64,000 nt of DNA from Modestobacter altitudinis (lineage in GTDB: Bacteria > Actinomycetota > Actinomycetes > Mycobacteriales > Geodermatophilaceae), in NCBI RefSeq assembly GCF_005930475.1, contig NZ_SJEW01000001.1:1-64000 (forward strand), read 5' to 3'. The position numbers and the translations under genes are program-made. The notes under the pieces were generated by a model, which was given only the letters and a program-made list of their open reading frames with translations, ran no database searches and was not told the origin of the DNA. Of the stretch, positions 8,129-16,892 are shown piece after piece (the stretch's first letter is position 1; each line of letters starts with the position of its first letter).

Positions 8129-9460
8129 GTGCCTGACCCGGAACGGCAGGACCGGGCGTCGTCCTCCATCCCGGAGGGCGGCGCCCGCCCCGCGTTGCGT
8201 CGCTGCATCCGCGTCGACCCCGAGGTCTTCGCCGCCGAGCACTGGGCCCGCCGACCGCTGCTGTCCACCGCCGGGCAGCTCGGCGGCACCTTCACCGACC
8301 TGCTGACCCTCGACGCGGTCGACGAGCTGCTGAGCACCCGTGGGCTGCGCACGCCGTTCCTGCGCATCGCCAAGGACGGCGCGGTCGTCGACACCAAACG
8401 GTTCACCAGCTCCCAGGGGGCGGGCGCCGAGGTCGCCGACCAGGTCTCGTCGGACTCGGTGCTGCGGCTGTTCGCCGAGGGCAGCACCGTGGTGCTGCAG
8501 GGGCTGCACCGGCTGTGGCCGCCGCTGATCCAGTTCGCCGGCCAGCTCGCCGCCGACCTCGGGCACCCCACCCAGGTCAACGCCTACGTCACCCCGCCGT
8601 CCTCGCGCGGGTTCTCCCCGCACTACGACGTGCACGACGTCTTCGTGCTGCAGGTCGCCGGGGAGAAGCACTGGACGATCCACTCCCCGGTGCTCGCCGA
8701 CCCGCTGCGCACCCACCCGTGGTCCGACCGGGCCGCGGACGTGGCCGCCGCCGCCGAGCGCCCGCCGGTGATCGACACCGTGCTGCGCCCCGGTGACGCC
8801 CTCTACCTGCCGCGCGGCTACATCCACTCCGCGGTCGCGCTCGGCGAGATCAGCGCCCACCTCACCATCGGGGTGCACTCGGTGACCCGGTGGGGCGCGG
8901 TCGAGTCCGCGCTGGACCTGGTCCGCACCCTGGCCGCCGACGACCCGGCGCTGCGCGGCTCGCTGCCGCTCGGGGTGGACCTCGCCGACCCCGCCGCCAC
9001 CGCCGAGGACGTCGCCGCGGTGCTCACCGGACTGCACCGCTGGCTGGACCAGGTCGACCCGGCCGCCGTCGCCGACCAGCTGCGGGCCCGGGCCTGGTCG
9101 CAGGTGCGCCCGGCCCCGGTGTCGCCGCTGGCCCAGTCCAGCGCCCTCGCCGCCCTGCACGCCGGCACGGTGCTGCAGGTGCGTCCGCTGCTGCGGGCGC
9201 AGCTGCGGGAGCCGGTCGGGGACCGGGTGGCGCTGGTCGCCGGCCGCCGCACGCACGACCTCCCGGCCGACACGCACCCGGCGCTCGCCGCCCTCCTCGC
9301 CGCCGGCGAGCTGAAGGTCGGCGACCTGCCCGGACTGGACGCCGCCGACCAGCTCACCCTGGCCCGCCGGCTGGTGACCGAGTCGATCGCGGTCGTCCCG
9401 GACGCCCGTCCGGGCGGCGCCGGGCACGATGGAGACCGTGGCGGCCATCCCGGACGGTGA
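8129..9460 (+). CDS. JmjC/cupin Fe(II)/2-oxoglutarate oxygenase (ROX-like)
   Basis: A 443-residue cupin_4/JmjC protein related to bacterial ribosomal oxygenases (YcfD/RoxA type), which hydroxylate protein side chains using Fe(II), O2 and 2-oxoglutarate. The iron triad is visible as His165-x-Asp167 (SPHYDVHDVFVLQ) with His233 (LPRGYIHSAVA); GEKHW follows the first strand as in the family. The C-terminal half (about residues 260-430) should contain the dimerisation and winged-helix parts. GTG 8129 lies 2 nt after the repeat-peptide stop without its own ribosome binding site, which suggests coupling. Its end overlaps the ferredoxin-like gene by 32 bp. Substrate unknown; the adjacent repeat peptide is an obvious candidate. 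Confidence 0.88.
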   Translation: MPDPERQDRASSSIPEGGARPALRRCIRVDPEVFAAEHWARRPLLSTAGQLGGTFTDLLTLDAVDELLSTRGLRTPFLRIAKDGAVVDTKRFTSSQGAGAEVADQVSSDSVLRLFAEGSTVVLQGLHRLWPPLIQFAGQLAADLGHPTQVNAYVTPPSSRGFSPHYDVHDVFVLQVAGEKHWTIHSPVLADPLRTHPWSDRAADVAAAAERPPVIDTVLRPGDALYLPRGYIHSAVALGEISAHLTIGVHSVTRWGAVESALDLVRTLAADDPALRGSLPLGVDLADPAATAEDVAAVLTGLHRWLDQVDPAAVADQLRARAWSQVRPAPVSPLAQSSALAALHAGTVLQVRPLLRAQLREPVGDRVALVAGRRTHDLPADTHPALAALLAAGELKVGDLPGLDAADQLTLARRLVTESIAVVPDARPGGAGHDGDRGGHPGR

Positions 9461-10445
9461 GCGGGCGGGCCGGTCCGGCTCGACCGGACCCGAGTCCTGC
9501 CGCGACGAGCAGACGCCCGCGCCCCGCTCGGCCCCCGCCGGCCGGCTGGACCCCGCGCGCTGCTCGGTCCAGGCACTGCTGCGCGGCGACTCCCCGGTGG
9601 CGACCGCGCCACCGGCCCGGCGCTGGCTGCTGGTCGAGCAGCCGGGGCCGTGGGGCCGGGACGCGCTGCTGGAGTCCCGGTTCGACCGGCGGGTGGCATC
9701 CCGGCTGGCCGCCCGCGCCCGCGAGCTGGGCCTGCGCATCCAGCTGGTCCGCCGCGCCGGGGACCGGTTGTCCGACTCCGGTCGACGCTGGGCGGTCGCG
9801 GACACCACACCGGGGGTGGAGACGGTCTGGTGGTCCACCCGCGAGTCCGACGCCGACCTGCTGCAGCTCCCCTGGGACGGGTCGGTCGGCACGCCGTCGC
9901 AGGCGCCGACCTACCTGGTGTGCACGCACGGTGCGCACGACGTCTGCTGCGCCGTCCGCGGCCGCCCGCTCGCCCGCGCTCTCCCGGCCGACGGCCCGGC
10001 CGACGTCTGGGAGACCAGCCACCTCGGTGGTTGCCGGTTCGCCACGAACGTCGTCGTCCTGCCGTGGGGGCTCGCCTACGGGCAGGTGCCGGAGGACGGC
10101 GGCGGGCTGGTCGCCGCCTCCGCCGCCGGCCAGGTGGTGCTGCCGTTGCTGCGCGGCCGGTCCGGGCTGGTGCCCGCGGCCCAGGCGGCGCAGCACGCCG
10201 CCCGCCAGGAGCTCGGGCTGCTCGGCGTCGCCGACCTGCCGGTGCGGCGGGTCCGGGCACTGCCTGCGCCGGCGCCGGGCGTGGACCGCTTCGACGTCGT
10301 CCTCACCGGACCGGACGGGGACGTCGTGGTCACCGTGGAGAGCCGGCTGTCCGAGTCCGCGGAGCGGTTGACCTGCTCGGCCACGCTGCCGGGTCACTGG
10401 CGGAGCTGGCACCCGCTGGCGCTGCGGGTCATCACCCCGGTCTGA
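9429..10445 (+). CDS. Apd1/sucrase-ferredoxin-like thioredoxin-fold [2Fe-2S] protein
   Basis: A 338-residue member of the Suc_Fer-like family (Apd1-like), thioredoxin-fold proteins holding a [2Fe-2S] cluster with two Cys and two His. The first ligand pair is visible as Cys165-x8-Cys174 (VCTHGAHDVCC). The second is His198-x3-Cys202 (SHLGGCRFATN), where Apd1 has HxGGH, so the fourth ligand here appears to be Cys. The first 50 residues are low complexity. ATG 9429 is used; GTG 9438 is an alternative. It overlaps the oxygenase gene and is probably in the same transcript, so it may supply electrons to keep the oxygenase iron reduced; that is inference. Confidence 0.88.
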   Translation: METVAAIPDGERAGRSGSTGPESCRDEQTPAPRSAPAGRLDPARCSVQALLRGDSPVATAPPARRWLLVEQPGPWGRDALLESRFDRRVASRLAARARELGLRIQLVRRAGDRLSDSGRRWAVADTTPGVETVWWSTRESDADLLQLPWDGSVGTPSQAPTYLVCTHGAHDVCCAVRGRPLARALPADGPADVWETSHLGGCRFATNVVVLPWGLAYGQVPEDGGGLVAASAAGQVVLPLLRGRSGLVPAAQAAQHAARQELGLLGVADLPVRRVRALPAPAPGVDRFDVVLTGPDGDVVVTVESRLSESAERLTCSATLPGHWRSWHPLALRVITPV

Positions 10446-10448
10446 GCC

Positions 10449-11621
10449 TCAGTCCAGCGCGCGGCCGCGGGCGGCGAGCAGCGGGACGGCGAGCTCGGCC
10501 GAGGTGAGCGAGCCGTGGAAGGCCGCCAGCAGCGAGGTGTGCGGCTCGGTCGCCATGTCGGTGAACGCCCAGCTGCTGCGGGCCAGCGCGACCACGTCGC
10601 CGATCCGCATCGCCAGCTGCTCCTGGACGTCCCCGAAGACCCCGCTGGCGATCGCCTCCGCCCGGCTGACCACCCAGGCGCGGTGCCCGAGCACCGACCG
10701 CCAGGTGGCGAGGACGTCGTCGGCCGCACCGGGGGCGGTGTGCACGTACCGGGCACGGGGCTCGCCGGTGAGCAGCCGCACGCCGTCGGTCAGGCCGGGC
10801 TCCTCCCCCACGTCCAGCCGGGTGCCGGCCGGCACGTCGACCATGCCGTGGTCGGCGGTGACCAGCAGGACGGCGTCGTCGGGCAGCCCGGCGGCGAGCT
10901 GCTCGACCATCCGGTCGACGACCCCGAGCTGGTGCCGCCAGCTGGCGGAGTCGACCCCGCGGACGTGACCGGTGAGGTCGAGCTCGGCGGTGTACCCGTA
11001 GACCAGGCTGCGGTCGCCGGCGGCCAGCGCGGCGTGCACGACCGCCACCAGGTCGCCGGGGCTGTAGGCGTTGGCGTAGTCGGCGCCGCGGTAGGCGGCC
11101 CGGGTCAGCCCGGAGCGGGCGAAGGCGTGCGGGCCGACCGCGGTGCAGGTGACGCCGTGCGCAGTGGCCTGCTCGAAGACCGTCTGCTGGGCCTGCCACT
11201 GCAGCGGGTCGGGGTCCTCGCCCCAGTGGACGTGGTTGAGGGTGCGGCCCTCGCCGGGCACCTCGGTGACGAAGCCGAGCACGCCGTGCCCGCCCGGCGG
11301 GAGCCCGGTGCCCAGCGTGGTGAGGCTGACCGGGGTGGTGCTCGGGCACGGCGCCGACAGCACCCCGGCCGGGGTGCCGAGCGCGTTGAGCACCGGCGCC
11401 TCGTCACGGTGTGCGGCCAGCAGCTCGGCGCCGAGCCCGTCGACCAGCAGGACGGCGACCCGGCGCGCGCCGCCGAGGGCGGGCGTCAGGTCCAGCGGGT
11501 CGGCCGGCAGGTCGCCGCGGCGGACCGGCACACCGAGCGCGGTGGCGACGCTGGGCAGCACGTCGGCGAGGGTGTTCGCCCCGTAGGCGGGGACCGCGAA
11601 GTCGTCGGGCGGGACCGTCAC
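10449..11621 (-). CDS. Alkaline phosphatase/nucleotide pyrophosphatase-family hydrolase
   Basis: A 390-residue phosphodiesterase of the type I nucleotide pyrophosphatase superfamily. The metal site residues are seen in VAVLLVDGLGAELL, the nucleophile region SAPCPSTTPVSLTTLGTG (Thr), and the C-terminal VTADHGMVDVP. It has no signal peptide, so a cytoplasmic location is likely. GTG 11621 is used because it overlaps the upstream methyltransferase stop as GTGA; the longer open frame upstream is a shadow of that gene. The two proteins are probably made together. The substrate cannot be told from sequence. Its 3' end is only 3 bp from the convergent ferredoxin-like gene. Confidence 0.9.
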   Translation of the reverse strand: MTVPPDDFAVPAYGANTLADVLPSVATALGVPVRRGDLPADPLDLTPALGGARRVAVLLVDGLGAELLAAHRDEAPVLNALGTPAGVLSAPCPSTTPVSLTTLGTGLPPGGHGVLGFVTEVPGEGRTLNHVHWGEDPDPLQWQAQQTVFEQATAHGVTCTAVGPHAFARSGLTRAAYRGADYANAYSPGDLVAVVHAALAAGDRSLVYGYTAELDLTGHVRGVDSASWRHQLGVVDRMVEQLAAGLPDDAVLLVTADHGMVDVPAGTRLDVGEEPGLTDGVRLLTGEPRARYVHTAPGAADDVLATWRSVLGHRAWVVSRAEAIASGVFGDVQEQLAMRIGDVVALARSSWAFTDMATEPHTSLLAAFHGSLTSAELAVPLLAARGRALD

Positions 11622-12352
11622 GGGCGGGTGGCCAGCACGTGCAGCCCGGTCGCGACGTCGCGGTAGGGCGACGTGGTCGCCAGCGTGAGCTCCAGGGCGC
11701 GCAGCGCGTCGGCGTCGGCACCGGTGGAGGCGCCGAGCAGGTCGGTGACGACGGAGACCCCGCGCCACTCCCCCGGCTCCAGGCCGGCGCCGGCGAGCAG
11801 GGTCAGCAGCTCCTCGGGGCTGAACCGGCGGCGGGCCGGTCCGCCGCGGGCCGGAGCCGGGTCCTGCCCGGTGAGCAGGGCGCGCGCCTCGACCGGATGG
11901 CCGCCGACGGCACGACCCAGCACGGCGCCGGCCCGGTTCGCCGAGGCGGTGGAGAGCCGGCCGCCGGGGCGCAGGACCCCGGCGATCTGCGCCAGCGTGC
12001 TGGCCGGGTCGTCGACGACCTCGAGGACGAAGTGGCAGAGCACCAGGTCGAACAGGTCTGCTGACGGCAGCGCGGTGAGCATCCGGTCGCCGTCGCCCTG
12101 GACGCCGCGGACCCGCTCGGCGACCCCCGCGGTCGCGGCCCGGCGGTGCAGGGTGGCCAGCGCGTCGGCGCTGGGGTCGACCACGGTGACCCGGTGGCCC
12201 AGCTCGGCCAGCGGGACGGCGAACATCCCGCTGCCGCCACCGACGTCGAGCACCTGCAGGGCGGCGCCGGTGGTGACGACGGGGTCGAGCGCGGCCCAGA
12301 TCGCCGCCGTCCGGGCAGGGGGCTGCGCGAGGGCGGAGTCGGTCACGGGCAC
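11618..12352 (-). CDS. Class I SAM-dependent methyltransferase
   Basis: A 244-residue methyltransferase with motif I VLDVGGGSGMFAVPLA, the acidic residue after strand 2 (VTVVDPSADALATL), and motif IV DLFDLVLCHFVLEVVDDP. It resembles the CmoM/UbiE-like group of Methyltransf_11 proteins. The start GTG 12352 is chosen because TAGGCT lies exactly 7 nt upstream, giving a leaderless start; GTG 12346 is the alternative. The frame stays open far upstream but without homology. Substrate unknown. It is translationally coupled to the downstream phosphatase. Confidence 0.88.
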   Translation of the reverse strand: MPVTDSALAQPPARTAAIWAALDPVVTTGAALQVLDVGGGSGMFAVPLAELGHRVTVVDPSADALATLHRRAATAGVAERVRGVQGDGDRMLTALPSADLFDLVLCHFVLEVVDDPASTLAQIAGVLRPGGRLSTASANRAGAVLGRAVGGHPVEARALLTGQDPAPARGGPARRRFSPEELLTLLAGAGLEPGEWRGVSVVTDLLGASTGADADALRALELTLATTSPYRDVATGLHVLATRP

Positions 12353-12359
12353 CTGCCGG

Positions 12360-12365
12360 AGCCTA
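12360..12365 (-). promoter_or_regulatory. -10 element TAGGCT, leaderless promoter of the methyltransferase
   Basis: TAGGCT-N7-GTG on the minus strand, the spacing seen at many starts in this window. Confidence 0.5.
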
Positions 12366-12560
12366 GTGGCGCTCTCGCCGGGTCGCCGTCCACCGGGTGG
12401 GATCGAGGACGCCGTGGTCGTCGTGACGCTCGACCTCGCGCGGTTGCCGGTGCGTAGCTGCCGCGCCGCCGCCGCGTCCGGCGTGGGGTCCACCGTTGTG
12501 CGTCCCCGGGCCGGTGAGGAGCATCGCCGACGAGCGGGGGCCGTCCGGAAGGAGCACCCC

Positions 12561-12887
12561 ATGCCTCGGTTCCTGGTCATCGGTGAGTACTCGGCGGAGG
12601 GAGCTCGGGGCCTCATGGCCGCGGGCGGGTCGGCCCGCAAGGCGGCGGTGGAGAAGATGGTCGCCGGCCTCGGCGGTCGGCTCGAGACGTTCGACTTCGC
12701 CTTCGGCGGCGATGACGTCTACGTGACCGTCGACATGCCGGACAGCGAGTCCGCAGCGGCCGTGGCGCTCACCGTGAGCGGCTCCGGCGCGGTGCGCGCG
12801 CGCACGGTCGTCCTGCTGACGCCCGACCAGATCGACCGCGCTGCCCAGGTCCGGCCGGACTACACCGCGCCCGGCCAGACCGGCTGA
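12561..12887 (+). CDS. GYD domain protein
   Basis: A 108-residue soluble protein starting MPRFLVIGEYSAEGARGLM with a ferredoxin-like alpha/beta fold and the GYD-family pattern (GGRLETFDFAFGGDDVYVTVDMPD). GYD proteins are small single-domain proteins, often metabolic or stress-associated, of unknown activity. The start ATG has AAGGAG 6 nt upstream. It appears to be a single-gene unit, facing dnaE2 across a palindromic element. Other open frames over this region on the opposite strand are shadows. Confidence 0.88.
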   Translation: MPRFLVIGEYSAEGARGLMAAGGSARKAAVEKMVAGLGGRLETFDFAFGGDDVYVTVDMPDSESAAAVALTVSGSGAVRARTVVLLTPDQIDRAAQVRPDYTAPGQTG

Positions 12888-12941
12888 GCGTCCCCCGCAC
12901 GATGGGGGCGGTGGACACCCACGGCCCGGCCCCGCCACGGT

Positions 12942-12988
12942 GGCCCGCCGCGAGCTCGCGAGTGGCGGGCGCGGCGGGCCCTCCATCA
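12942..12988 (-). repeat. Stop-codon-adjacent palindromic element, copy D
   Basis: It begins directly at the dnaE2 stop (TGA then TGGAGGGCCCGCCGCG on the minus strand) and has perfect 11-bp arms GGCCCGCCGCG (12942-12952) and CGCGGCGGGCC (12970-12980). The core CACTCGCGAGCTCGCGGCGGG is shared with copy A. It lies between convergent genes and is likely to act as a bidirectional terminator. Confidence 0.65.
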
Positions 12989-15900
12989 GTGGCCGGAGCT
13001 GCCGGGGCTGGAGTGCCACAGCTTCCGCGGCGGCCCGGACGCCGCGCGGCGGGCAGCCGTCGCGGCGTCCTCCCCGGCCGGCTTGATGTCGGCGTAGGGC
13101 GACATCCGGAACCCGGTCGGGTGCACCAGCACCGGCCGCACCACCACCGGTCGCGGCCCGTGCGAGGCCGCCGCCCCGGCGATCGCCTGGTCGGTGTAGC
13201 CGCTCGGGGCCGCCATCAGCTCGGCCACCGCGTCCAGCCCGCCGGTCTCCCACGCCTCGTGCAGCGCCGGCAGCTCCCACGCCCCGGTGGCCCGCATCGA
13301 CACCCCCCGCGGCCCGGTCCGGCGCATCACCCCGCGGACGACCAGCAGCCAGGAGTGGAACACCGTCGCCGCGTAGGGCCCCTGCACGTCCTCGAAGAAG
13401 GTCGAGTCCGCGCACCCGGTGCCGTCGTCCAGGGTCACGAACACCACCCTCCGGCCGGACCGGATCGGCGGGGTCTGGGTGGCCACCTTCACCCCGCCGA
13501 CCAGCACCTCGGCCCCGCTGCGGCAGCCCAGCAGCTCACCCGCCGGCACCGCGCCCAGTGCGGCCAGGAACGGCCGGTAGAACTCCACGACGTGCCGGCT
13601 GGCGTCCAGCCCGAGCACCTCCAGCTCGGCCCGCACCCGCTCGGCGTCGGTGAACTCCGGCAGCCCGGAGCTGACGAACTCCGGCATCCCGCCGTCGGCA
13701 CCGGGGACGTCGAACAGCCCTGGCTCCTCGTCGGGACCCGTGCCGGCACCGAACAGCTCCAGCCCGAGCTGCCCGGTGCTGCTCGCCCGGGCGCCGCTGC
13801 GGCTCCAGCGGTCCAGCTCGCCGATCTGCAGCAGCAGGTCGCGGCGGGTCAGCTGCTCCCGCCGGCGGGTCGGGCGGCCGGCCTCGCTGTCCCGCACCCC
13901 GAAGCCGTAGACGGAGTCGAAGCCGCCGGCGAGCACCAGCCGCTCCGCCACCGGCTGGGACACCCCCGCCCGGTTCCAGAAGTCCGCGAGCGAGCGGTAG
14001 GGCTGGCCGGCGACGATCCGGGCGACCTCGTCGTCGGTGATGCCCTTGACGTCTGCCAGCGACAGCCGGATGCCGTACCGGGCCGGATCGGGCATCGACG
14101 CCGGCATCCAGTCCGGCCGGGGCCGGGAGCCGCCGTCCTCGACCGCGCCCTCCTCGGGAGCCCGCTCCCCGGCCGCCACCTGTTCCACCCGGTAGCTGCC
14201 GGCCGAGGCGTTCACGTCCAGGCCCAGCACCCGCACGCCGAAGTTGCGGGCGTCGTCGAGGATCAGCCGCTTGGGGTACATGCCCGGGTCGTGGGTGAGC
14301 ACCCCGGCCAGGAAGGCCGCGGTGTGGTGGGTCTTGAGCCAGGCCGACTGGTAGGTGGGCAGCGCGAACGCCGCGGCGTGGGCCTTGCAGAACCCGAAGG
14401 AGCCGAAGGCGACCAGCACCTCCCACACCTCCTCCACCACCTCGACGGCGAAGCCCTCCTCCAGCGCCCGGGGGGCGAACCAGGCCCGCACCTCGGGGTG
14501 CGCGTCCTTCTCCCCCAGCGCCCGGCGCACCTCGTCGGCCTCGGCCAGCGAGCAGCCGGTCATCGCCGACACGATCATCAGCACCTGCTCGTGGAAGACC
14601 ACCACCCCGGCGGTCTGCTCCAGCGCCGGGGTGAGCGCCGGGTGCAGGTACACCGGGTCGCGCCAGCCGTTCCGGGCCATCAGGAACGGGGTGACCATGT
14701 CGCTCTTGACCGGGCCGGGCCGGAACAGCGAGATGTCGACGATGAGGTCCTCGAAGGTCTGCGGACCGAACTTGCCGACCAGCTCGCGCTGCCCCGGGGA
14801 CTCGATCTGGAACATGCCCAGCGTCCGGGTGCTGCGGATCAGCTCGAAGGTGGCCGGGTCGTCCCGGGGCACGGCGTCGATGTCCAGCTGCTCCCCGTCG
14901 ACCCGGGCCACCTCGTCCATCGCGTGCGCGATCGCCGACTGCATGCGGATGCCCAGCAGGTCCAGCTTGAGCAGCCCGAGCTCCTCGACGTCGTCCTTGT
15001 CGAACTGGCTCATCGGGTAGCCCAGGTAGCTGTTCTCCACCGGGGTGCGGTCCAGCAGCGTCGCGTCGGACAGCAGCACCCCGCACGGGTGCAGGGCGAT
15101 GTGCCGGGGCAGGCCGTCTAGCCGGGCGACCAGGTCGAACACCAGGTCGAGATCCCCACTACCACCGGTTCGTCTCGAGCCCATCCGGCTGGCCCGCAGC
15201 TCCGGCAGGTCACGCAGCGCGGCGTGCACCTGGTTGGCCCGGATGTGCGGGAACGCCTTGGCCACCGCGTCGACCTCGGCGGGCGGGAGCCCCAGCGCCG
15301 CCCCGACGTCGCGGATCGCGTGCCGCACCCGGTAGGTGTCCATCATCGAGATGCAGCTGACCCGGTGCGCACCGAAGCGCGCGATCACCGCGTCGTAGAC
15401 CTCCATCCGCCGGGCGGACTCCACGTCGATGTCGATGTCGGGCAGCTGGTGGCGCAGCGGGGAGAGGAAGCGCTCCATCAGCAGGCCGTAGCGCATCGGG
15501 TCGACGTCGGAGATGCCCAGCAGGTAGGTGACCAGGCTGCCGGCACCCGACCCGCGGGCCGCCGCCCGCACCCGCAGCTCCTTGATCAGCGCGACCACGT
15601 CGGCGACGGTGAGGAAGTAGGAGGGGTACCCGAGCTCGTCGATCACCGCCAGCTCGTCCTCCAGCCGCTCCCGCACCGCGGCCGACGGCGTCATCGCCCG
15701 CCGGCCGAAGCCCGCCTCGCAGCGCGCCCGCAGCACCCCCGAGGGACCCAGCCCGCGCTCGGCCGCGGTGGTGACCACGTCCAGCTCGGGGTAGCGGACG
15801 GTGCCGATGCCCAGGTCCGCGCGCACGTCGACCGCGCACTGCTCGGCGATGCCGGCGGTGGTGGCCAGCAGCCGCCGGGCGGCGTCCCGGTCGGGGCCGG

Positions 15901-16741
15901 CCAGCTCCTCGGCGAGGTCGGCCATCTCCTTGCCCGACTTCAGGTACCCCTCGGCGGTGCGCCGGTCGACGTGCCGCTGCCCCAGCGGCACCAGCCGGCG
16001 GCTGGCGTCCAGCACGTCGGCGGTGGGCGCGTCGAGGGCGTCGACGTAGCGGACCGCGTTGGTGAGCACCGCCGGCACCCCGGTCTCGGCGGCGAACCGC
16101 AGCAGCGCCTGGGCCCGGGACCGGTCGCCCTGGCCGCGGTGGTGCACCACCTCGAGGGCGAGCTGCCTCCGGCCGAACACCTCCTGCCAGGCTGCCAGCC
16201 GGGCACGCGCCAGGTCGGCGTGCCCCTCCGCCAGCGCCCGGCCCACCGAGGACCCCGGCCCCAGCAGGGCCAGCAGCCCGGTCGAGTGCGCGGCGGCCAG
16301 CGGCAGCGAGCTGACCGGCTCCCCGCGGGTGCCACCCAGGTGGGTGGCGCTGGTCAGCCGGCACAGCGACGCCCAGCCGGCGCCGTCCTTGGCGAGGAAG
16401 GTGACCCGCGGCAGCCGCGGGTCGACGCTGGCGCCACCGCGGGCCGGCGCCCGGCGCCCGACCGGGTGCCGCGCCCGGTGCAGGTCGGCGGCCCGGACCC
16501 GGCCCGGCTCGCCACCGGCCACCGGGTCGACGGCGAGGTCGACCCCGAACAGCGGCCGGATCCCGACCGTCCGGCAGGCGACGGCGAACTTCACCGCCCC
16601 GTACAGGCCGTCCCGGTCGGTCAGCGCCAGGGCGCCCATGCCGTGCTCGGCGGCCCGGGCGACGAGGTCGGCCGGGTGGTTGGCGCCATGCCGCATCGAG
16701 TACCCGGACGCGACGTGCAGGTGGACGAAGGGGTCGCTCAC
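12986..16741 (-). CDS. dnaE2: Error-prone DNA polymerase III alpha-type (DnaE2/ImuC)
   Basis: A 1251-residue C-family polymerase subunit of the error-prone branch, used for mutagenic translesion synthesis after DNA damage. It has an N-terminal PHP domain (FVHLHVASGYSMRHGANHP, then ALALTDRDGLYG) and the polymerase catalytic motif with PDIDIDVESARR near residue 435. A helix-hairpin-helix region and a C-terminal OB fold (VFVTLDDGTGCADSTFFE) follow. The start GTG 16741 lies in a GTGA overlap with a 77-bp repeat mini-ORF, and no ribosome binding site is seen. It is third in an SOS-controlled operon after DUF6504 and HEPN genes. No imuA or imuB gene is present in the window. Confidence 0.93.
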   Translation of the reverse strand: MSDPFVHLHVASGYSMRHGANHPADLVARAAEHGMGALALTDRDGLYGAVKFAVACRTVGIRPLFGVDLAVDPVAGGEPGRVRAADLHRARHPVGRRAPARGGASVDPRLPRVTFLAKDGAGWASLCRLTSATHLGGTRGEPVSSLPLAAAHSTGLLALLGPGSSVGRALAEGHADLARARLAAWQEVFGRRQLALEVVHHRGQGDRSRAQALLRFAAETGVPAVLTNAVRYVDALDAPTADVLDASRRLVPLGQRHVDRRTAEGYLKSGKEMADLAEELAGPDRDAARRLLATTAGIAEQCAVDVRADLGIGTVRYPELDVVTTAAERGLGPSGVLRARCEAGFGRRAMTPSAAVRERLEDELAVIDELGYPSYFLTVADVVALIKELRVRAAARGSGAGSLVTYLLGISDVDPMRYGLLMERFLSPLRHQLPDIDIDVESARRMEVYDAVIARFGAHRVSCISMMDTYRVRHAIRDVGAALGLPPAEVDAVAKAFPHIRANQVHAALRDLPELRASRMGSRRTGGSGDLDLVFDLVARLDGLPRHIALHPCGVLLSDATLLDRTPVENSYLGYPMSQFDKDDVEELGLLKLDLLGIRMQSAIAHAMDEVARVDGEQLDIDAVPRDDPATFELIRSTRTLGMFQIESPGQRELVGKFGPQTFEDLIVDISLFRPGPVKSDMVTPFLMARNGWRDPVYLHPALTPALEQTAGVVVFHEQVLMIVSAMTGCSLAEADEVRRALGEKDAHPEVRAWFAPRALEEGFAVEVVEEVWEVLVAFGSFGFCKAHAAAFALPTYQSAWLKTHHTAAFLAGVLTHDPGMYPKRLILDDARNFGVRVLGLDVNASAGSYRVEQVAAGERAPEEGAVEDGGSRPRPDWMPASMPDPARYGIRLSLADVKGITDDEVARIVAGQPYRSLADFWNRAGVSQPVAERLVLAGGFDSVYGFGVRDSEAGRPTRRREQLTRRDLLLQIGELDRWSRSGARASSTGQLGLELFGAGTGPDEEPGLFDVPGADGGMPEFVSSGLPEFTDAERVRAELEVLGLDASRHVVEFYRPFLAALGAVPAGELLGCRSGAEVLVGGVKVATQTPPIRSGRRVVFVTLDDGTGCADSTFFEDVQGPYAATVFHSWLLVVRGVMRRTGPRGVSMRATGAWELPALHEAWETGGLDAVAELMAAPSGYTDQAIAGAAASHGPRPVVVRPVLVHPTGFRMSPYADIKPAGEDAATAARRAASGPPRKLWHSSPGSSGH

Positions 16742-16892
16742 GAGTCCGACTCGCTGGCGCTCGCCGGTCGCGTTCGCGCCGCTGCTCTGCCCATGCGTGA
16801 GCTCGCGAGCTCACTCACGAGTCCGACTCGCTGGCGCTCGCCGGTCGCGTTCGCGCCGCTGCTCTGCCCATGCGTGAGCTCGCGAGCTCGCT
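16739..16892 (-). repeat. Two tandem 77-bp units, each a GTGA-coupled mini-ORF
   Basis: The units 16739-16815 and 16816-16892 differ at one base. On the minus strand each begins GTGAG, encodes a 26-residue peptide (VSELASSRMGRAAARTRPAS and six more residues) and ends in a TGA that overlaps the next GTG. The chain runs from the HEPN stop through both mini-ORFs to the dnaE2 start. The single difference (AGC versus AGT) is synonymous. The mini-ORFs lie at 16895-16815 and 16818-16738. Without the two units the HEPN stop and dnaE2 start would overlap as GTGA. Confidence 0.9.

Noticed and set aside
7531-9892. Long antisense frames with Arg/Pro repeats over the DGGA array
   Set aside because: They are the reverse reading of the same repeat; they cross real genes and have no start signals.
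9354-10412. Long frame antisense to the ferredoxin-like gene
   Set aside because: No conserved motifs, codon usage of a shadow frame, and opposite to a gene with clear family motifs.
16739-16892. 77-bp tandem units as attachment sites of an integrated element
   Set aside because: No integrase, tRNA or cargo lies between the copies; they are directly adjacent and serve as gene junction.
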